Source of the DNA: Dryocosmus kuriphilus | Taxonomy: Eukaryota > Arthropoda > Insecta > Hymenoptera > Cynipidae | Direction of reading: 5' to 3' | NCBI GenBank assembly: GCA_038277395.1 | Contig: CM076191.1 | Location: 28,282,583-28,346,582 of the forward strand | Length of the DNA stretch: 64,000 nucleotides | In this document: positions 11,464 through 21,955 of the stretch, piece after piece | How positions within the stretch are numbered: the first letter of the stretch is position 1 | Layout of the letters: each line of letters opens with the position of its first letter | Program-made: the position numbers and the translations under genes | The notes under the pieces: model-generated | What the model saw: the letters and a program-made list of their open reading frames with translations, nothing else | Told to the model about the DNA's origin: nothing | Databases searched by the model: none

Positions 11464-11735
11464 AGAACTCTCACCTGCGAATAAGAAACATTGTCACTTT
11501 GAGATAAATGAAGTAAATAGTAATGTTATCGATAGCTGTTTAATATTAATAAGATAACTAGGGCTGGTTATTTATTTTAGGGCTTACCCTAATATCATTT
11601 AGGCTGGTGATACTCTAGTTTTTCTCCGTGAACGGAACATTATAACTAATACCGTCCCAACTACTTCCATGGGGTGCTCGACATTTCATTCCCTCGAAAA
11701 CCTCCAACTCGTCCTGCAATTAACTTCCACGTATA

Positions 11736-12224
11736 ATTGATTCTTTCATGGATTTTTCGAGACTTTATGAATTAGTCTATTTTTAATACTGACTTCTATA
11801 CCATTCGCTGATTCTGCTCTCGCCTCGTTCATCTCGCCATTTTATGAGTCACATTAAATCTGCAGCTCAGTCAATTTAATCTAGACATAAAATATAAATG
11901 ATTTTTTTTAAATTTTAAAAGGAGGATTTTTGGATCATTTTTTACTTTCTATTGTCAAAAATATTTTTGCTACTGTCAACCTTTATGGGTCGAACAGCTG
12001 AACATGGCTAGAAAATATCAGTGAGTCAACATTATTTCAAACGTAAATCACAGTTATTATTTACCTTATTTATTTACCTGAAAAAGGGCATATTCTCGAG
12101 CCAGAGGATCTTCATTTTGTTCACTTTCACTTTTTATTTCACTTCAAACTTTCTTTGGTTAATTGTATGACTTCCAGGATATCAGTTTGAAGACTGACAA
12201 TGAGTGAAATGATATGTTTGTTTT
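11736..12224. other. AT-rich spacer
   Basis: No gene or repeat recognised; missing N-terminal exons of the ZGPAT-like gene were looked for on the minus strand and not found. Confidence 0.4.
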
Positions 12225-12440
12225 CATGTTGAATGCACGAAGTAGAAGGAGACCTCTCGTCGTGTATTGAGTTGGTCCCACATGCGGGGGTCAGCTACGT
12301 CCAATTTTTCTTGTCGACTGTTGTGAGCGCCTCTACAGAGAAACTTTGCAACCAGAAATTGTCGTTTGCTAGGGAGTGTCGATTGTGTCATGCGATTGAG
12401 TTGTTAATGTATAGGTTATGTACGACATGTGTCAAAATCA

Positions 12441-12621
12441 GAATATTAGCGTTTTGAATTGCAACAAAACGCATATTATGTGCTGGAGCCGATACACGGC
12501 ATCCCTATGAGAGAAGCTATTGCGTATCCGCCTAAATCTTCCTTTCTCTCTCTACCTAGCAGTCCATCTCTCTCTCTTAAATGTTCACCGGTAAGTGCGG
12601 CAGCGCCATCTACCTCATAGC
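12441..12621. repeat. DIRS left inverted terminal repeat (3' end)
   Basis: Reverse-complement partner of 16141-16287. The core from CCGATACACGGCATCCCTAT through CCTACCTCATAG-like sequence is nearly identical between the two, with a few substitutions and a diverged outermost 40 bp. Confidence 0.88.
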
Positions 12622-12647
12622 GACTCTCATCCAGTAAGACCCTAAAG

Positions 12648-12760
12648 TGGGATGCTGTGTATCGGCTCCAGCAGATAATATGCGTTTGTTGCAATTCAAA
12701 ACGCTAATATTATATGCTTTCGGCCGATACACGGCATCCCTATGAGAGACGTGTTTGTTA
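12648..12760. repeat. DIRS internal complementary region
   Basis: The first half (GGATGCTGTGTATCGGCTCC ... CAAAACGCTAAT) is complementary to the left terminus at 12443-12505. The second half (ATTATATGCTTTCGGCCGAT ... CTATGAGAG) is complementary to the right terminus at 16245-16287. The two halves are fused at about 12712. Confidence 0.88.
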
Positions 12761-12849
12761 TCTACTGGTGAACTCAACGCTATGTGATGAGATGAAAATG
12801 AAAGCTGTAATTATTTGTTGTAGAAAACACTTGGTATATTCATAAATGA

Positions 12850-13500
12850 TTAACTATTTACAGTTGGAAGAAATACAAGTAGTTGAACGAATCGAGTCGG
12901 TAAATTCAAAACAACAGTAAAGTGAAAAGAAAGAAGAGTATTATTACACAAACCTATCTGTTTAATTTTATATGCACTGATAAAGGACCCTTGTTTAAAT
13001 GGGAGTAAGCTCTGGAAAGGATAAATACCTGAAACCTCACGGTAATAATGTCTTTTAAAGATCTCGGCGCATCTCCAATTGCCACGATCCAAAATGTCCT
13101 GGACGGGGAGATCGTCTTGCCAGCTACGTGATGCTACCGCAGAACGAATGCTTCCTGGAGAGGCGTCTATACCTGCTTCCTTGAGGACTGATCTGAGCCA
13201 ATTAGCGATGACTGTTCTAGAAGCTGGTCTAACGTCACCGTTGATAGTGATGAAAAGGGCGTGGACGTTGGAATCTCTTCTTCTTTCCTCGGATCTTTTA
13301 AGCATTACCCTGATCCAAGTGATTGGGCATAACCAGATATTTGGATGCTTGGAAATCCTCCAACCCGACTGTCTGAAAGAGGCTCTGTTTGTCTTGGAGC
13401 CGAAGACTGGCCAGAATTGAAGCCTTGTAGGTCTCTAGGGTTGATTATCTCCAACTGGTTTGAATCAATTGTTGTTGTTGAGGGGACCAGTCTCTTACGA
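12850..13500 (-). pseudogene. DIRS tyrosine recombinase (C-terminal half)
   Basis: The open part 12850-13305 contains SIRSAVASRSW (Arg box of the catalytic domain) and GNWRCAEIFKRHYYREV (the final box with the Tyr nucleophile in HYY), spaced as in DIRS/PAT recombinases. The upstream part containing the first catalytic Arg lies in another frame or is damaged. The enzyme joins the circular DNA copy to the chromosome without a DDE integrase. After the HYYREV end the frame runs on with unrelated residues, so the natural stop is probably lost. Confidence 0.8.
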
Positions 13501-14496
13501 GATCCTGCCACACCCAATTCTCCAAACCTGGAGTGCGAGACGTTCCACCTGCTGAGGAGGTTGGTTCGTAGTTGTGTCGATGAGGGAGGTCTCTAGGTTC
13601 TGGATAGTTATTGGAGGTTCCTTGCTTCTGCCCGACAGGTCGGACATCCAGAAGGTCTGATCCCACTTGGGAGCTACTAGAAGGAACTGCACTGTGCACC
13701 TGTTCAGGTAAGCGAGAACTCTCGGTATGAGACAGGGTGGAGGGAAGAGCCAACTGAGCCTACAGTGCCAGGGCTGACTGAAGGCGTCTATGAACAAGGC
13801 CTGACGATCGTTGCAGTCTCGCGAGGCGTACTGCTTGACTACTGCTGATCCTGCTGAGGCAAAGAAGTCGAAGTCTAGAACGCCCCACTCGGCGAGGATC
13901 ACTTTCGTTGCGTGTGGTAGCAAGTGCCATTCTGGGAGAGGCTTTCCTCTCGACAGTTGATCCGCTATCCCGTTGTATCTTCCTGGAAGATACGTTGCGG
14001 AGAGGGTGATGTTCTTGTCCACGATGTTGAGAAGTTGACAGGTTAGGTCCAGTAATTGAAGGGACCTTGTGCCTCCCTCCTTCTGGATATAAGCTGCAAG
14101 GGTTCGGTTGTCCATTTGCAGTAAGACGTAGGCATTCCGAAGCTGGTGAGACAGCCTTCTTATTGCAGCATGCACCGCAAACATCTCCTTCTTGTTGGAG
14201 TGCCAGCTCATCTGTGACTGCGACCATGATCCGGCGATGTGGAGACCATCGAGCTGGACTCCCCAACCTATATCTGCAGCGTCGGTCGTGAGAAAATTCG
14301 TTATCGAAGGTTTGTGTAGCGGAGCAGAGGAAGTCACGACTGTCTGCCACCACGTCAGCTCCTGAATAGCCTGAGGAGTTATCGTGAGCTTCTGTCGTGG
14401 TCTGTTCTGTCGAAATCTGGTCAAGAATCTTTGAAGGTGGCGGCAATGAAGACGCCCTCTGTGGATGACGAAATTGGCAAAGTTTAAATGGCCCAA
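13495..14496 (-). pseudogene. DIRS RNase H region
   Basis: A 333-codon open frame. LTTDAADIGWGVQLDG (first Asp), MSWHSNKKEMFAVHAAIRRL (Glu motif), YVLLQMDNRTLAAYIQKEGG (second Asp) and LPGRYNGIADQLSRG (terminal Asp) are the RNase H motifs in order. DFFASAGSAVVKQYASR and the C-terminal block (DAFSQPWHCRLSWLFPP) are typical of DIRS polyproteins after RNase H. It overlaps another open frame at 13760-14659 which is a shadow apart from its first codons. Confidence 0.88.
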
Positions 14497-15101
14497 AAGG
14501 CATTGAAGATCTCTTAGGGAGCAGTGTCCCTGAGAGATGAACCTCTGGGATTGGTCGACAATCTTCTGAACCTTCTTTTGAGGGAGGTTTACGAGGTTTT
14601 CTCTGGTATTTCAAAAAATTCCCAGGAAATCGATCTTCTGACAAGGGTTCAGAACGCACTTGTCTCGATTGACCCTCCAGCCAAGAGACTCTAGCAGTTC
14701 CACTGCCTCGAAAATCTACGTCTTCAGCTTGCTCCTGTCTTGAGAGATGAGGAGAAAATCGTCTAGATATACGACTACCCTCATACCTCGTGTTCGTAGA
14801 ATCTCTGCAATCCAGTTTGATATGGTTGCGAAGGTATGAGGGTCAGTGGAAAGGCCTGAGTCCTCCACCGCTCTTCTGAACGAGAGACATTCTGGAGATG
14901 AAGCTGGGGCCTGGATCTGGTGGAGACTCCACTACCTTCTGCTCCTTTAGGGTTTCTATTTCCAGAGATATCTGTGGAAAAAATTCTGTGACGAACGTAG
15001 AGCGTTTTCAGTTGACTAAAAACCTTGGTCTTGAAATTAAGGGAATTCGAGAGCCGGAGATGAGTTTCAGGATGTTTGGAGGAGCACCCATGTCTCTCCA
15101 C
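14497..15101 (-). pseudogene. DIRS reverse transcriptase with stops
   Basis: The catalytic motif VVVYLDDFLLIS is encoded with YLDD at 14758-14769. A TAG follows after the DRSKLKT block, then LESLGWRVNRDKCVLNP and KIDFLG, the next conserved block, with a further stop. Upstream, the frame 14781-15101 preserves QNVSRSEERWRTQAFPLT-like sequence before the YLDD. The N-terminal fingers are missing or scrambled near 15000-15150. Inactive. Confidence 0.8.
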
Positions 15102-15155
15102 CTCTCTCGGAAAAGAGACAGTTGACCTCCTGAGAAGGCACGGGGTATCTGGTTG

Positions 15156-16045
15156 TCACTTGCTGTCAGATTTCTTGCGAAAGGACCTAGAAGATTTGAA
15201 GTTAGGTTGCGGCTTCTGGAAAGAGCTCTTGGTGTTCGAATAGTTCCGACGAGGCTCGAAATTGGGTCTAGAAGAATGTGAAGATCCTGCTGAAGCCTGA
15301 GTCGTTCGAGAAGAGGCTGAGTTACGAGAAGCAAAGTCTCCCTTAAAATCTTTCTTTGAGGAAACATAAGCTAGAGTGCTTAGCCAATTCTGAGAGCCAC
15401 CAAGAGAGAGAGTCGAAGTTTTTCTGAATCTGAGATCCCGAACCAAAAAGAGAGTCGAAACTGTCGAAAAGAGTGTCCGGATTGAGGATCCCTGGATTTG
15501 AGAAGGAACCATCGATAATGGATTGCAGACCCGACTCTCACAGTTCCTTCTGTTCGAGAATCGCATTTGACAGGACGGCGAGGACCGTGTCTGTTGCTAA
15601 AAAGGGATCTTTCTTCCTGTCTAGGTGACAAATCTCTTCATTTACCTTTAAGTGGGTGAAACCAGGAGAAGCGATGAAATCTCTCAAGGCTGAGAAAAAT
15701 CTCAAGTCCTTCCACTCTCAAGAATTAAACCGTTGTAAACATTCAAGGGCCTCCAAACGCTCTTTCGTGGCTTGTCGTATAGCCCTCTTTTCGTCAATCT
15801 GGGTTCGCAAATCTCCGACTTGCAGAACTCTAAAATTCGGAGGCGTGGGCGTAGGCGTGGGCTTCGAGCTCTGAGGAAAATCTTGGTGATGCGGTCCTTG
15901 TGAAAGCAAACCAGTCAAGGAATTCAATTGTTGCTGCATGTTCCGAAGCTGAGCTTCAAAACTGTACCTGGGTCTCTTCCACTTCATGCGCGCCTTCGGA
16001 GGCAGTTTCCCTAGGCACGGACATTGAAAAAGTTAATAAGACCGG
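15156..16045 (-). pseudogene. DIRS gag-like region, frameshifted
   Basis: Two minus-strand pieces. 15718-15987 has NMQQQLNSLTGLLSQG (coiled coil) followed by a (PT)n run. 15156-15566 ends in a Ser/Arg/Lys-rich tail (SSRPNFEPRRNYSNTKSSF), typical of nucleic-acid-binding gag tails. An ATG at about 16024 (MSVPRETASEG) in another frame may be the original start. The assignment is by position upstream of the reverse transcriptase and by composition. Confidence 0.6.
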
Positions 16046-16140
16046 GCACAGCGAAGAAAAAGTCAGAAAAAATCGAATAAAAGCGAAAATTTTCTACGCG
16101 AGTTGAGAAAGTGGCGCTAATGCGGCGGAAATACTCAGCG

Positions 16141-16287
16141 CTATGAGGTAGACGGCGCTACCGCACTTACCGGTGAACATTTAAGAGAGAGAGATGGACT
16201 GCTAGGTAGAGAGAGAAAGGAAGATTTAGGCGGATACGCAATAGTTTCTCTCATAGGGATGCCGTGTATCGGCCGAAAGCATATAAT
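16141..16287. repeat. DIRS right inverted terminal repeat (5' end)
   Basis: Reverse complement of the left repeat. Contains GCGGATACGCAATAG and CATAGGGATGCCGTGTATCG. It probably carries the promoter of the minus-strand transcript. Confidence 0.88.
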
Positions 16288-16465
16288 GAAGTGTTGTAGC
16301 TCACGTGAAATCGTATTTCCTACATTTTCCGCAGGGAGCGCTCTCGACAGTCGACAAGAAATGGCTGATGTAGCTGACCCCCGATTGTGGGGCATTTTTG
16401 GACAGACATCACCATAGGCGAGAGGTCTCCTTGTGGTACTTCGTGGTTAAATATGAAAATGTCCT

Positions 16466-17120
16466 AACCTTAAGAAAGCTTTGCTCCTGTTTTTCCGTTA
16501 AATGTTAAGAAAATCGAAAAAGCCAGCGCTGGACTTCGTAGTACGATGAGGGCACCACCTACATAGGGCAGAAAAAGTGATTACCTATATATATATATAT
16601 ATCATTCCCCCACTCTGACACCCCGATCCGCATCTACCTTTATAATATCTTTGTCTGCAGTCTCTCCCTGATTTTGGGGCCTTGTATTGAAAGTTTTTTT
16701 TGGAGTCTATTTTTCTTTACAGAAGCTCCTTAAAAAAGAAAATGAAAATTCAGAACACTTCGAAAAATAAATACAAATTTTTATTATAGTTTATTTTATA
16801 TTTATACAGTTTTTATTATATAAATACTATACGTATTGAATTACTGATCAGAAGCTAGTTCAATAAGTATTAATATTTATATGAAATAACATGAATTCAT
16901 ATTTCAAATTTTATATAGAATAGAAAAAAAAAATGGAAAAAATGTTTTAAAATATAGTAGCAAAATTGTTCGCTGAAACTGCAGTCGATTTACCATGAAC
17001 AAGACTGGAATGATTAGCACAAATAAATTTCTTACAGAACTATAATTTTCCCACTTAAATTCAAATATTCCGAAAAGAAACTAATGGAAAGTATTTACGT
17101 TAGATGGAATATAGGTACTT
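16466..17120. other. Spacer with AT microsatellite
   Basis: Holds an (AT)n tract at about 16587-16603 inside a roughly 110-bp repeat (16545-16665) that recurs near 23456-23600 and, inverted, near 18025-18085. The remainder is AT-rich and shows no gene. Confidence 0.5.
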
Positions 17121-17207
17121 CTAATGTTGAAGGAATATGAACAGGTCAGAAAAGAAATGCACAGCGCTGCAAATGAATCATTCAACGCGTGGGGAAGAAC
17201 GATAAAT

Positions 17208-17296
17208 CTCTCTCACTTGCGGAAGAGCGCGGATTTCACTCTCACTTGCGGGAGAGCGCAGATTCACTCTCACTTGCGGGAGAGCGCAGATTCATT
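17208..17296. repeat. Three 28-29-bp tandem units
   Basis: CTCTCACTTGCGG(A/G)AGAGCGC begins at 17210, 17239 and 17267. Units are nearly identical and each contains a small inverted repeat (CTCTC...GAGAG). Confidence 0.9.
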
Positions 17297-17329
17297 TACT
17301 GTACGACGGTAAATGCAATGATCGCCGTC

Positions 17330-17862
17330 GTGCAACACCCAATGTATCACAGGTTAAACGAAACCGAACTCACGAATTGACCGCCACGTGCTAACCCACG
17401 CGTACCTGCAACGCCCAGTCCATTACGTATAAACGAAACTGCACACATAAACTCACGAGTCGACCGCCACGTGCTAGCCCACGCGTACCTGCAACACCCG
17501 ATTTATTACGCGTTGAAACGAAACCGCACACATAAACTCACGAGTCGACCGCCACGTGCTATAACCCACACGTACCTGCAACGCCCAATTTATTACGTTT
17601 TAAACGAAACCGCGCACATAAATTCACGAGTCGATCGCCACGTGCTAACCCACGCGTACCTGCAACACCTAATCTAATACGTGATAAAACGAGATTGCAC
17701 ACACGAACTCACCGCCACGTGCTAACCACACGCGTACCTGCAACGCCCAATCTATTACGTATAAACGAAACCGCACACATAAACTTACGAGTCGACCGCC
17801 ACGTGCTGGCCCACGCGTACCTGCAACACCCAATTTATCACGTGTGAAACCCGACCGTGTCC
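17330..17862. repeat. 84-bp tandem array, six units
   Basis: The anchor CCGCCACGTG (TCGCCACGTG in one unit) starts at 17381, 17464, 17549, 17635, 17712 and 17796: periods 83, 85, 86, 77 and 84. Each unit also contains a CACGCGTACCTGCAAC-like block and an AAACGAAAC-like block. The array is GC-richer than its flanks. CACGTG in every unit is an E-box palindrome. No protein function is supported. Confidence 0.92.
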
Positions 17863-18639
17863 GCGTTACGTATTAAACACTTTCACTCCGCTGTTGGCAA
17901 AGGTGCAGTGAAAACCACAAGCCCTGACAACGATACTGCGAGAAAATGCAAAGGGGAAACCGCGCACTCGTGATTACTTATCTTTTAGTAGAAACAACGG
18001 TGTTAATATGAACGATCCCCCGATCACCATCTTCAGTCAAAGATATTATATTCATAGATGCGGTAAGAGATTAGTTGGGTGCTGCTAAAGTTAGACGTCG
18101 CTGTAGTCAAAAAGCAGCAGTTCCCCGCCAGCCCTTCCACCCGCAAAGATAACCATAAGTAATCAGCGCGGTTTCAAATATAATATTTGAAATTGATATT
18201 TTGCTGAAAATTAGAAATTTGTTATGAGTATTTCGTATTACATTATGATGTTATTTTGTTAATGTTATAGTTTATCATGAATATGCCCCGAAGAATAAAA
18301 TTTTGTTTCAATAAAACATTTTTTTTTTAAATGAAAAGTAAATATAATTGTCAAACCTTTTTACGTATAATATATAAAACATTTTTAATTTACTTAAAAA
18401 TTATGTGATAATATTTATATAATAAGTGTAAGATACATAATATTATTAACTGTTGCATTTCATGTTTTATACATAATTACGTTTGCACGTGAGGCCACCG
18501 TCTCTTGTAGCTTTATTAATTAATTTTATTTTAAATTTAAAATTGTTAAGTTAAAAATTGAGACTACTACGGGAGTTTGCGGTATAACACATTTCATACC
18601 GACTTCTAAGTCATAGTACTTTTTATTTTTTCAATGCCT
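17863..18639. other. Array flank and AT-rich spacer
   Basis: 17863-18150 is GC-richer and includes an inverted copy (about 18025-18085, AAAGATATTAT...AGATGCGGT) of the microsatellite-bearing repeat also seen at 16.6 and 23.5 kb. No gene is recognised; the rest is AT-rich. Confidence 0.5.
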
Positions 18640-18910
18640 GTTCTATAAAATGAAAATAGATGAAAGCAGGTAATTGTAGGTTTTTTCTAATTTTCTAATT
18701 GTAAATATTTAGAACTTTTTTCCTTGGTAATGCAATAGATAAAATTCATTTGAGCAAAGATATTTTGAGTCTGAAAGCAAAGTCGATGAGGTACAATTAC
18801 TTAGAAATTATTATTCTTTACCCAGAATTCTTATAAATCTTAATCTTATTATTATAAAATCCTTATTAATATTGAAATTACTTTTAATTTATAAATACGA
18901 AATATTTACT
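18640..18910. repeat. Dispersed repeat, copy B
   Basis: Direct-orientation relative of 8870-9068, longer because of an internal AT-rich expansion near 18830-18890. It lies directly upstream of the THAP-like ORF and may be part of the same element. Confidence 0.75.
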
Positions 18911-19116
18911 GCTGAGCCTACATCTCTATAAAGAGAAAATACCTAATTGGCGAAAAAATGCGAAAAAACGAATAACCCGCTCTCGCAAAACGAAACAATC
19001 GCGTTATTCTGCATTGTCAACGACAGCAGATATATAATGCAGTAGTTATGCAATGGTTATAAAAAGGCAAAAATAAGTCATTAAAGCCATATTTTTAATG
19101 CAAAGCGTGAGTAAAA

Positions 19117-19293
19117 ATGTCAAAAGTGTCATCAGTGAATCGCTGCGCATACAAGGGACGTACGAAAATCAAAACTGATGATGGCCTGATCCTCTTCTGG
19201 TTTCCAAAGAAAAGCGACCCGAGATTTGAGGAGTGGTGCGATATGCCTTTTCGAATGTACATATGTGAAATTGTTTGTGGTCAGACAAAATAA
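19117..19293 (+). CDS. Small THAP-like N-terminal ORF, probably a transposase remnant
   Basis: 58 codons from ATG. NRCAYKGRTK, then LILFWFPKKSDPRFEEWCDM, resembles the N-terminal half of a THAP DNA-binding domain (first Cys, the F-x-FPK-x-PxxxxxW core). The second Cys of the first pair and the distal C-x2-H are not visible, so the finger is incomplete. An AT-rich promoter-like region precedes it and an AATAAA follows the stop within 10 bp. THAP domains occur in P-element-type transposases and derived host proteins; a remnant is more likely than a working gene. Confidence 0.4.
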   Translation: MSKVSSVNRCAYKGRTKIKTDDGLILFWFPKKSDPRFEEWCDMPFRMYICEIVCGQTK

Positions 19294-21279
19294 AAAATAA
19301 ACGCAATATGATTTATTCATTTCTTCAAAATACCGCAGTATATTTTCTAAATGAGTAATCGATTAACACTTGCTATTTATTTGAAATAATTTTCATAAAG
19401 TGTCAAGAAAAAAATATTAACGTATTAACATAGAAATATTTACGTTTGCATGGACATCAATATTTGAAAAGAGAATTGTTATCAATCGATCTGCTTAATG
19501 TTTATTTGTACCTATATATGCCCAATTCGCATATTAAAGAATTCATTCTTTTTTTTAACACAATACATTAAATTTATCGTAGGAAGTTTTTATAAATATT
19601 TATTTCATACAGTATTTAGTATTTTTTTTGTATGAAAGAGGAAGTTTTGTAGAGAAAGAGAATATAATATTATATTGGTCAATTTATATATTTATTTATA
19701 TATAAAAATCAAAAATTTATCATAGTATATTTCTCAAGTATTCAGTATATTAAGTCAGAAAGCTCGTTTTGTAAGTAAAGAAAACGTTACTTTATTATTA
19801 AACGAAACAAATTTTTCAAAAATGTAAATAAATGTATGTACGAGATGATCCAAAAGTCACTAATATTTCTTGCCACACAGAAAAAGAAAACGTTGAACGT
19901 GTTAGAGATACTGAATTTATATAGAATTAATTTTTTTGAGTTCGAAAGAGCTTATTCTCTAGAATATGTATATAATGTTATTATCTAATTTTTATAATTT
20001 TTTCGCATATGAAAATTACAAATTTAAAATATTTAATTCATCTAGTATTCAGTTTTTATCTTTTTGGGTAGAAAGTTTGTTTTGTAAGGAATAAGAGTAT
20101 AAAATTATTAACTAGTTGAATTCTTTTTAAGATCAAAAACCCAAATTTGCAATATTACAATTTTACAGTATTAAGTATTTTGGATGAGGGAATTTAATTT
20201 TTGCGTAGAAAATTACTTTTTTTATTATATTATATATTTATATTTATTATATAGCCCCCCCCCCCCCTCGAAAACATAGGAAGTGAAACTAAACATATTT
20301 TTCCTTTCCTATTAATGTATATTCAATACGTAAATGTATATTTATTTCTGAGATGGTTCACCGACAAATTGTTCTTTTTGGTGTCAAAATGATTTGATGA
20401 TTTTTGTCAGAATTTGAAAAAATATTTAGAAGCTATTTGAATAAAATATATTCTTTTTCAAGAAATATCAAAGAATTCATAAAATCCAGGCTACTTTTTC
20501 GAAAAGTTGATCGTTAATTACTTAAATAAGTTTTTAAAAAAATTAATTATTTGTGAGAAAAAAAAGATTCTGTAAAATATTTTTCAGAAGGTTTGAACCA
20601 AGAAAAGACTTTTCCCTATACACTTTTCTCCTACAATTACCCATTGTAAAATTACAGCGTTATAAAGAATCAAATTAGCACAAAAAAACATGACATATTA
20701 ACAGGTAGACATCTCAGCACCCATTGGATCGAAAAATTTCAAAAACAGTGCAAACTGCTTTTCAAGATATATACTGCACCACGCAGAAAAAAGACATTTT
20801 CCCGATCAAAGCAAAACTTTTCTCTCTACTTTTGTTGTTTATACTTTTGAATAAAAAAAATTTTAGTTTCATGAGAAAATTTCTTTTTCTTGTGTGTGCC
20901 TTGCTAAGCAATTTTAAATTTCAAACTTAAATAATGTTAAATCGCAATATTTTTAAAAATTTGGTTTCAATTTTAAATAATTCAAAATTGTAAAATTAAA
21001 ATACAATTCTAAAATATATTAAAAATATATATACTGAAAAAAGTGAGAAGGCGTTAGAATTTCTGAATCACTTTAAAATAAACCTGAAAAATAAGTTTTA
21101 ATTTTTTGAGAAAGAAAACATTTTTTTTCCATGTACATAGTGTGTTTTCTGTTTGGATTCATAATTTCAAGTAACAAGCACCAAGACAAATAGCTCAGAC
21201 GCCTATATTTTATTTTCCAGCCAAAGACATAAGGAGAAATGTGGTGCCTTATTTTGGTTTACGGTTTCAAGAACCTAAA
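19294..21279. other. AT-rich region, no gene
   Basis: Long AT-rich stretch with a C homopolymer near 20257-20267. A 68-codon ORF at 20724-20930 is composed of low-complexity Phe/Leu/Lys codons and is not credible. No repeat boundary could be fixed. Confidence 0.5.
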
Positions 21280-21955
21280 TGCTATTGATTAGAGTGGGTA
21301 GGAAATACACTTTTTTCGAGTAGTAGATTAATTCATCCTAATATTGGGTAAAAGTTGTATTTGCCCAACAGTAGCAAGGCCTCATAATTCAAGGTATTTC
21401 AAGATATATTGTGCTGACTGTAAATTAAAAAAAAAATTAAAGCATATCTAGCTAAAAAATTCTTCAGTTTTTTTTAAAGAAACATGCTACAAGAGACTAC
21501 ATTCACAATCTTGAAATCAGGGAAACTTTCTTTTCATGATAACGGACGAGTGGCATCTTTTTTCAATCAAAGCTAAAGAAATGTGAAGCACGACATGTTT
21601 ACATTTTTAAAAAATGTGCACTCAACACAATGCAAGAAAATTTTTTTTCACATTTTCAAAGTGCTAACCCGAACATACATTTCTTTAAATTTCTTATATT
21701 ATTATTCACTTTAAAAAATTGTAGCTAAAAATATCAACAAACTTTTTTACCCAACAGGAATTTTTTTAAATTGATATTACTTAAATTTTCAAATCCACAC
21801 ATAGAACACAATATATTATCCGATCAAACTCAAAGGTAGGCTTAATACTATTGGTCAAATACAACTTTTACCTACTATTAGAATCCGCTATTAAAAAAGG
21901 TATTTTTTCGGCCTACTAAACTGTTGGTCTACATATTCCATAATTTCCTTCAAAA
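21280..21955. repeat. Inverted-repeat element, diverged
   Basis: The block TAAAAGTTGTATTTGCCCAA at about 21350-21370 pairs with TTGGTCAAATACAACTTTTA at about 21851-21870; flanking words also pair at lower identity (AAATACACTTTTTTCG with the GGTATTTTTTCGG region). Arms are about 100 bp or more. It has the appearance of an old MITE; no target duplication was resolved. Confidence 0.6.

Larger units (their letters stand above)
9412..11735 (-). pseudogene. ZGPAT: Broken ZGPAT-like gene (CCCH zinc finger, Tudor-like, G-patch)
   Basis: Minus-strand exon fragments in the order expected for ZGPAT, a nuclear RNA/DNA-binding protein. (1) About 11620-11735: LEVFEGMKCRAPH, matching the block before the finger. 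(2) About 10865-10980 plus a few codons at 11464-11478: NPTHKEMVLCPYFLDRECKF and then CHYHH, a C-x7-C-x6-C-x3-H finger. (3) About 10150-10310: MGSRVLAKQKNQLWHRC ... QDLLPL (Tudor-like), with an internal stop. (4) 9841-10074: LGNWEQPTRGTGSKIMAQIG, the start of a G-patch. (5) 9412-9775: ELRENAGGNKNLFSAERKIR and NVFDFING, the C-terminal blocks. Introns are retained, so it is a duplicated or decayed gene rather than a retrocopy. Two MITEs split it. The family assignment is from memory of ZGPAT and needs a search. Confidence 0.7.
12443..16287 (-). mobile_element. DIRS-like tyrosine-recombinase retrotransposon, inactive
   Basis: About 3.85 kb, transcribed on the minus strand, GC-richer than its surroundings. 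Gene order is gag, reverse transcriptase, RNase H, tyrosine recombinase. Inverted terminal repeats lie at about 12443-12621 and 16141-16287 and share long stretches, for example around TATCCGCCTAAATCTTCC. An internal complementary region at about 12650-12755 is complementary first to the left end and then, directly joined, to the right end. That junction is the hallmark of DIRS-1-type elements, thought to template circular intermediates. The ends deduced from the junction are 12443 and 16287. No target duplication is seen, as expected for recombinase-mediated integration. In-frame stops make it inactive. Confidence 0.88.
12225..16465. repeat. Older palindromic element split by the DIRS insertion
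   Basis: Sequence outside the DIRS ends is itself inverted. The left flank 12225-12440 and right flank about 16290-16465 share, in opposite orientation, CACGAAGTA, AGGAGACCTCTCG, GGGGGTCAGCTAC and CTTGTCGACTGT ... GAGCGC. This indicates that the DIRS element inserted near the centre of a pre-existing MITE-like palindrome of about 400 bp. Confidence 0.75.

Noticed and set aside
13760..14659. 299-codon minus ORF overlapping the DIRS RNase H
   Set aside because: The RNase H motifs are in the other frame (13495-14496); this one shows no domain beyond its first few codons and is a shadow.
17208..17862. Repeat array considered as CRISPR
   Set aside because: Units are contiguous tandem repeats without unique spacers, in an animal genome.
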